DNA from: Scatosoma sp045632265
GTDB lineage: Bacteria; Bacillota; Clostridia; Christensenellales; Borkfalkiaceae
Length of the DNA: 64,000 nt
Direction of reading: 5' to 3'
Assembly (NCBI GenBank): GCA_045632265.1
Contig: JAZQWG010000001.1
Span: 83,665 to 147,664, forward strand
Part shown: in pieces, positions 60,473 through 64,000 of the stretch
Layout: every line of letters begins with the position of its first letter
Numbering within the stretch: the first letter of the stretch is position 1
Made by a program: the position numbers and the translations under genes
The notes under the pieces: generated by a model
Told to the model about the DNA's origin: nothing
The model's database searches: none
What the model saw: the letters and a program-made list of their open reading frames with translations, nothing else

Positions 60473-60493
60473 CAATCGGGAAACCCGATTTTT
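60473..60493 (+). terminator. intrinsic terminator
   Basis: Stem AATCGGG / CCCGATT with loop AAA and TTTA, just before the promoter of the next gene. Confidence 0.7.
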
Positions 60494-60530
60494 ATTCTTC
60501 TACCAAAATTAAATTTTTGCTCAAAACAGC

Positions 60531-60559
60531 TTGACTATTCCGTGTTAATACGATACAAT
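60531..60559 (+). promoter_or_regulatory. promoter of the element genes
   Basis: TTGACT (60531-60536), 17-nt spacer, TACAAT (60554-60559). Confidence 0.65.
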
Positions 60560-60590
60560 ATTGAAAAGTAATATTAAGGAGAAACAAGCA

Positions 60591-60857
60591 ATGAGACAAC
60601 CGAGAGCGGTAACAGACAAAAGGTATGAAGAGAAACACAAGGAAGAAAGAAAAGCAAAGAGTTTGGTTTGGGGAACGAGTGTTCCGAGACAGTTTGCGGA
60701 AGAAATAAACGCTTTCCTTGAAAAGCATCACATATCCAAAGTAAAACTCATAGAAGCAGGTTTTAACGCTCTTATGGATGAAGTTGCCGAGAGCGATTTA
60801 GGTCTTGCCAAAATTATGGACGGGTACGACGACTTTTTTGAAACGGAAAAGAAATAA
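60591..60857 (+). CDS. small putative mobilisation / DNA-binding protein
   Basis: 88 residues. Basic N-terminus (MRQPRAVTDKRYEEKHKEERKAKS) then VWGTSVPRQFAEEINAFLEKHHISKVKLIEAGFNALM, which reads like a ribbon-helix-helix fold as in mobilisation accessory proteins. Acidic C-terminus. AAGGAG precedes the ATG. No relaxase gene is adjacent. Confidence 0.6.
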   Translation: MRQPRAVTDKRYEEKHKEERKAKSLVWGTSVPRQFAEEINAFLEKHHISKVKLIEAGFNALMDEVAESDLGLAKIMDGYDDFFETEKK

Positions 60858-60937
60858 CGTTCTCTAACCCCTTTCTTCCTTATAAGCGAGTATCAATAAC
60901 TGAAAGGCAACTCGACTTTCATATAAGGAGGATTATT

Positions 60938-61210
60938 ATAAGTAAGAAAATTAAGAAAACAGTAGAACCTGTCGTAGATAAAATTGTACATTACTACGAC
61001 GACGAAAACGGGAATTTGGTGAGAAGCCGACAAGTAAAAATCGGCAAAACTATTTACACGATAATATCCCGTGAGAAACCTAACGCCAAATCAACGGCGT
61101 TTGATATAACCAAGAGATTGATTGAAAGTCAAGCGGAAAGTTTGACGGACGATTTATCGATAACAACAGAATCGCTTGAAGGTTGCAATTCGGGAGGTAA
61201 TAAACAATGA
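60938..61210 (+). CDS. small element protein with apparent AUA start
   Basis: 90 residues from an ATA codon. AAGGAGG (60925-60931) is 6 nt before ATA; the first downstream TTG/GTG (61016, 61019) has no ribosome-binding site. Upstream of those the frame is continuous protein (SKKIKKTVEPVVDKIVHYYDDENGNLVRSRQVKIGKTIYTIIS). An ATG-to-ATA change is the simplest reading. Overlaps the recombinase start in ATGA. Function unknown. Confidence 0.55.
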   Translation: MSKKIKKTVEPVVDKIVHYYDDENGNLVRSRQVKIGKTIYTIISREKPNAKSTAFDITKRLIESQAESLTDDLSITTESLEGCNSGGNKQ

Positions 61211-62868
61211 ATTTGCAATCGAATAAAAAAATAAAACATTTAGAACAGCAGTACACAGCCCTTTATTGTCGTTTAAGTTCAGACGACGATTTAGAGGGCG
61301 ATAGCAACAGTATCAAAAACCAAAAGTTATTGCTTTCGGACTATGCGAAAGAAAATAAGTTTAGGAATATCCGTTTTTACATAGATGACGGTTATAGTGG
61401 TAGTAATTTTGAACGCCCTGCGTTTAAGAGATTATTAAACGACGTAGAAAACGGCGAAATATCTACCGTAATCGTAAAAGATATGTCAAGATTTGGACGT
61501 GACCATATTCTTGTGGGATATTATACCAAGTATTATTTCCCCGATGCGGACGTAAGGTTTATAGCAATCTTCGACCAAATGGATACGGAAACTAACCCCG
61601 ACGACGATATTATCCCGTTTAAGAATATCCTAAACGAAATGTATGCAAAAGATTGTAGCCGTAAGATTAAAGCCGTTGTGAAAGCCAAAGGCAATTCGGG
61701 CAAGCATCTTACAACTATTCCACCTTTGGGATATATGAAAGACCCTGAAGATAAGGAAAAATGGATTGTTGACAAAGAAGGCGCTCTAATTGTAAAAGAA
61801 ATCTTTAACCTTTGCGTTAAAGGCTACGGACCTTCACAAATCGCACGAATTTTAACCGAACGTGGAATAGAAACGCCGTCACTTTACTTACATAGGAAGA
61901 AATTACCTTGTTCAATAAAGATTAATCAAGATTCGGACGTATGGGATTATTCTACGATAGTACATATTCTCGAAAATGAAGAGTATCTTGGTCATACGGT
62001 AAATTTTAGGTACTACAAGAAATCGTATAAATCTAAAAAGCGTTATAAAAACCCAAGAGAAAATTGGGTTATTGTGAAAAATACTCAAGAGGCAATAATA
62101 GACCAAGAAACGTTTGATATTGTTCAACAAGTCCGTGCAGGACGAAGGAGTTTAACCGATATGGGTGCACCACATATGCTATCGGGCTTGCTCTATTGCG
62201 CTGACTGTAATCAAAAGATGTATCTTTGTCGTTGTACAACTATGAATCAAAAAGAGTATTTTAATTGCTCTACCTATCGCAAGAAAAAGAAGAAGTATTG
62301 TACGTCGCACCAAATAACGGCACACGCCGCTTTGGCTTTAATACAAAACGATATACAATATACGATTAGGTTTGCGAAGAAATATAGGGATGAGTTTTTC
62401 AATATTCTTAAACGTTGTACTGACATAAGGACTAAACGGGAAATGACTTCTGCTATCGAAGAAAAAGAAGATGCGGAAAATCGTATAACCGAACTTGATA
62501 AGATAATTCAAAGTCTTTATGAAGATAAGGTTGCAGGAAAATTATCTGAAGAACGCTATATGAAAATGAGCGATAACTACGAAGCCGAACAAAAAGCCTT
62601 AAATGAAAAGTTAAGTCGCATAAAGGCGGAAATAGAAAAAGCCAAAACCACGTATGATAACATACAAAGGTTTATGGCTATCGTTAAAAAGTATAGTGAT
62701 TTTGACGAACTAACACCTGAAATCTTACGTGCTTACATAGACAAGGTTTATATCTATGAAAAGCAAAAAGTTGACGGACATTATACTCATACCGTAGAAA
62801 TCATCTACAATTTAGTTGGAGCAATAGATTTACCCGATTTTGGTGATTTATTAGATGAAGAAAATTAA
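61207..62868 (+). CDS. large serine recombinase (TnpX/TndX type)
   Basis: 553 residues. Resolvase catalytic domain with Ser24 in YCRLSSDDDLEGDSNSI and VKDMSRFGRDHILVG; recombinase domain (about 175-290); zinc ribbon CADCNQKMYLCRC...; a coiled coil (about 420-480); and a DUF4368-like end (YEKQKVDGHYTHTVEIIYNLVGAI). Enzymes of this type excise and insert clostridial mobilisable transposons. The gene is the last of the island, 62 nt from the right-edge repeat. GGAGG precedes the ATG. Confidence 0.93.
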   Translation: MNLQSNKKIKHLEQQYTALYCRLSSDDDLEGDSNSIKNQKLLLSDYAKENKFRNIRFYIDDGYSGSNFERPAFKRLLNDVENGEISTVIVKDMSRFGRDHILVGYYTKYYFPDADVRFIAIFDQMDTETNPDDDIIPFKNILNEMYAKDCSRKIKAVVKAKGNSGKHLTTIPPLGYMKDPEDKEKWIVDKEGALIVKEIFNLCVKGYGPSQIARILTERGIETPSLYLHRKKLPCSIKINQDSDVWDYSTIVHILENEEYLGHTVNFRYYKKSYKSKKRYKNPRENWVIVKNTQEAIIDQETFDIVQQVRAGRRSLTDMGAPHMLSGLLYCADCNQKMYLCRCTTMNQKEYFNCSTYRKKKKKYCTSHQITAHAALALIQNDIQYTIRFAKKYRDEFFNILKRCTDIRTKREMTSAIEEKEDAENRITELDKIIQSLYEDKVAGKLSEERYMKMSDNYEAEQKALNEKLSRIKAEIEKAKTTYDNIQRFMAIVKKYSDFDELTPEILRAYIDKVYIYEKQKVDGHYTHTVEIIYNLVGAIDLPDFGDLLDEEN

Positions 62869-62881
62869 ATAGCACGAGAAA

Positions 62882-62904
62882 AGGCGTGGCATCACGCCAC
62901 GCCT
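62882..62904 (+). terminator. recombinase terminator-like hairpin
   Basis: Stem AGGCGTGGC / GCCACGCCT with a 5-nt loop. The following T run is weak. Confidence 0.55.
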
Positions 62905-62930
62905 GACTCTTAAAAAGGACAGCCTTCCCG

Positions 62931-62970
62931 AAAAAATCCCTTGTAGGGACTCGGTAAGCGAGTTTTTCTT
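62931..62970 (-). repeat. island-edge repeat, right copy (inverted)
   Basis: Reads on the minus strand AAGAAAAACTCGCTTACC then GAGTCCCTACAAGGGATTTTTT, matching the left copy at 52889-52933 apart from a 4-5 nt gap and few changes. On the plus strand it also forms ACTCG-GTAAG-CGAGT followed by TTTTTC. Confidence 0.55.
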
Positions 62971-62978
62971 TTTCACTT

Positions 62979-63218
62979 TTATTTTGCGAGGAAAAGATGT
63001 CCTTTCAAAATCATGTACACGAAGTCCGCAACAACGAGCACCCACGTCCAGCCGACAAGCACGAACACCAAGAACACTACGATATGGATAGGTTCTTTCG
63101 TGCGGAGCGCAATGGACAATCTTACAAGCGCTTCTACAACCCAACCAACTACGGGCAAGAGCATAAGAATCGCCTTTACAAGCGTCGTTTGGGAATTAAA
63201 CCATTTATCAAAAGTCAT
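62979..63218 (-). CDS. small two-helix membrane protein
   Basis: 79 residues with hydrophobic helices at about 14-34 and 45-70. The family is not recognised. GGGGGT precedes the ATG. It appears to be the first chromosomal gene past the island. A possible role in the membrane cannot be defined. Confidence 0.6.
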   Translation of the reverse strand: MTFDKWFNSQTTLVKAILMLLPVVGWVVEALVRLSIALRTKEPIHIVVFLVFVLVGWTWVLVVADFVYMILKGHLFLAK

Positions 63219-63330
63219 AACTAAACCCCCTTTATTTTATTAGGCAAAGCCTTAAGATTTTCTATATTTATTATATAACTTGAACGTGCCCGCTGTCAAT
63301 ACCTTTATGAAAAAATCGGGGCAAAATCGA

Positions 63331-63591
63331 TTATTTTTCTTCGTTTTCTTTTTCGGAATTGTCCGTTTCCACCGTAGGCGCGGCGTTTTCTTCGCTTGAA
63401 TAACGTTCGGGATGCTTGAGTTTGTCAATTTCCACTTGCGTTTTGCAAATTTTCATAAACACGAAGAAAAGAATGGCTAAAAATGCGCAAAATGCGCCCC
63501 AGCCCCACTCAACCAAAATTCCAACGGGGACTACGGCAGCCACGCAAAGTGCGGAAAGGATAGTAAGCGCTATTTGTAAAATCAAAAACAT
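63331..63591 (-). CDS. small membrane protein with acidic tail
   Basis: 86 residues: two hydrophobic segments (about 2-25 and 28-48) then an acidic cytoplasmic tail (KLKHPERYSSEENAAPTVETDNSEKENEEK). ATG at 63591 with AGGTGA; a frame upstream of this start overlaps the promoter. Function unknown. Confidence 0.6.
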   Translation of the reverse strand: MFLILQIALTILSALCVAAVVPVGILVEWGWGAFCAFLAILFFVFMKICKTQVEIDKLKHPERYSSEENAAPTVETDNSEKENEEK

Positions 63592-63619
63592 GTCGTCACC
63601 TATATTATATATTATATAT

Positions 63620-63648
63620 ATTGTATCACGCGCGCGTGCGTATGTCAA
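63620..63648 (-). promoter_or_regulatory. promoter of the small membrane protein gene
   Basis: Minus strand: TTGACA (63643-63648), 17-nt spacer, TACAAT (63620-63625). Confidence 0.7.
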
Positions 63649-63729
63649 GGAAAAAGGGCGATGGGCGGCGGCGAAATGAAAGAAGCGCAAAAATCTTTGT
63701 AGAATAATGTCAAAAGTGGTGTAAAACAG

Positions 63730-63880
63730 TTGACAATAGAAAAATAAAGTGGTAAGATAAGCAAGCTGTCAAGTGGCGAGCGAAAAACCGCAAAAAAATT
63801 AGAAGAAATTTCTAAAAAATCTTAAAAAAGCGTTGAAAAATGCTTGACAATAAGAAAGTGGTTGTGGTATGATATACAAG
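63730..63880 (+). promoter_or_regulatory. tandem strong promoters, rRNA-operon type
   Basis: P1: TTGACA (63730-63735), 17 nt, TAAGAT (63753-63758). P2: TTGACA (63844-63849), 18 nt, TATGAT (63868-63873), preceded by A-tracts like an UP element. Both are followed by the same start-region sequence CAAGCTGTC. Duplicate promoters with a shared initial transcript are typical of rrn operons; no 16S sequence is reached by 64000. The rest of the last 120 nt is A-rich leader. Confidence 0.6.
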
Positions 63881-64000
63881 CTGTCGCCAAAAAGAGGCAG
63901 TACCGAACTGAATTGTTCGGGCAAAAGAAGATTAAAAACAGAATAAGAAAGAAATGAGAAATAAATTTGTGACAAACAAGCAAATAAGTAATTTCCGTTA

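Larger units (their letters stand above)
52889..62970. mobile_element. integrated mobile island with serine recombinase and defence-like cargo
   Basis: Bounded by inverted copies of a short repeat and chromosomal genes on both sides. Inside, A+T is visibly higher and codon choice differs (many AAA, TTA, GAT). It holds an XRE regulator, a short peptide, a helicase-nuclease gene, a HEPN-like gene, structured non-coding DNA, two small element genes and a TnpX-type recombinase. No transfer machinery is visible, so it is more likely mobilisable than self-transmissible. Exact attachment sites were not resolved. Confidence 0.7.

Noticed and set aside
1..64000. CRISPR arrays and tRNA genes
   Set aside because: No regularly spaced identical repeats were seen. 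No cloverleaf with GGTTCRANNC and CCA-type ends was recognised.

Overview
The window looks like the origin region of a low-to-mid-GC, endospore-forming Firmicute of the Clostridia type, probably an uncultured gut lineage. The evidence is an origin flanked by dnaN, rpmH, rnpA, yidD, yidC, jag and rsmG; Bacillus-like gene pairs (holB-ricT, yaaO-tmk, lon-engB, spoVB-yabN, clpP-clpX); sporulation-type genes (spoIVFA, spoIVFB, a PdaB-like deacetylase, SpoVB-like flippase, YabN-like MazG); and strong Shine-Dalgarno sites with sigma-A promoters. No tRNA gene, rRNA gene or CRISPR array was found, but the right edge carries tandem promoters of the kind found upstream of rRNA operons.

Layout. 1-5.0 kb: minus-strand jag-yidC-yidD-rnpA-rpmH-dnaN and a SLOG-family gene. 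5.05-5.35 kb: oriC, with DnaA boxes, a GC-rich spacer, a DnaA-trio array and an AT-rich unwinding tract; dnaA is not beside it. 5.4-19 kb: rsmG, a Wzz/BY-kinase pair for exopolysaccharide length control, ricT-holB, an EamA transporter, rplU-rpmA, rqcH, then tig-clpP-clpX. 19-25 kb: a small XRE regulator with palindromic operators facing an internally deleted SLOG gene, RNase G, spoIVFA-spoIVFB, a tandem-OB SSB-like protein and the PdaB-like deacetylase. 25-45 kb: a mostly plus-strand housekeeping block (Lrp regulator plus aminotransferase, greA-lysS, yaaO-tmk-mntP, ftsH, a degenerate ParB-like protein, lon-engB, spoVB-yabN-dus, a CapD/WbpM-type dehydratase). 45-52.8 kb: ECF S-component, VanZ-PopT-ComF cluster, NlpC/P60 lipoprotein, PHP phosphatase, HAD phosphatase, DUF308 protein.

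52.9-62.97 kb is a mobile island, visibly more AT-rich and with different codon use. It carries an XRE regulator, a 21-residue hydrophobic peptide, a 1549-residue DUF4011/SF1-helicase/Vsr-type nuclease/DUF3320 protein, and a 368-residue partner with an R-N-x3-H motif typical of HEPN ribonucleases. About 1 kb of structured non-coding DNA follows, including a His/Tyr-rich leader peptide, then a small putative mobilisation protein, a small gene that appears to start at AUA, and a large serine recombinase. This is the best candidate for an under-described system: an anti-phage helicase-nuclease-HEPN module carried by a TnpX-type element. Inverted copies of a short repeat lie at both edges.

Recurring oddities are five genes whose -10 box ends only 6 or 9 nt before the start codon (predicted leaderless mRNAs), an 18-bp perfect palindrome that starts immediately after the -35 box of a promoter and ends on the first base of its -10, and a roughly 50-bp dispersed repeat with a 30-bp internal period located at gene 3' ends. 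Functions are inferred from sequence reading alone; no database search was run.
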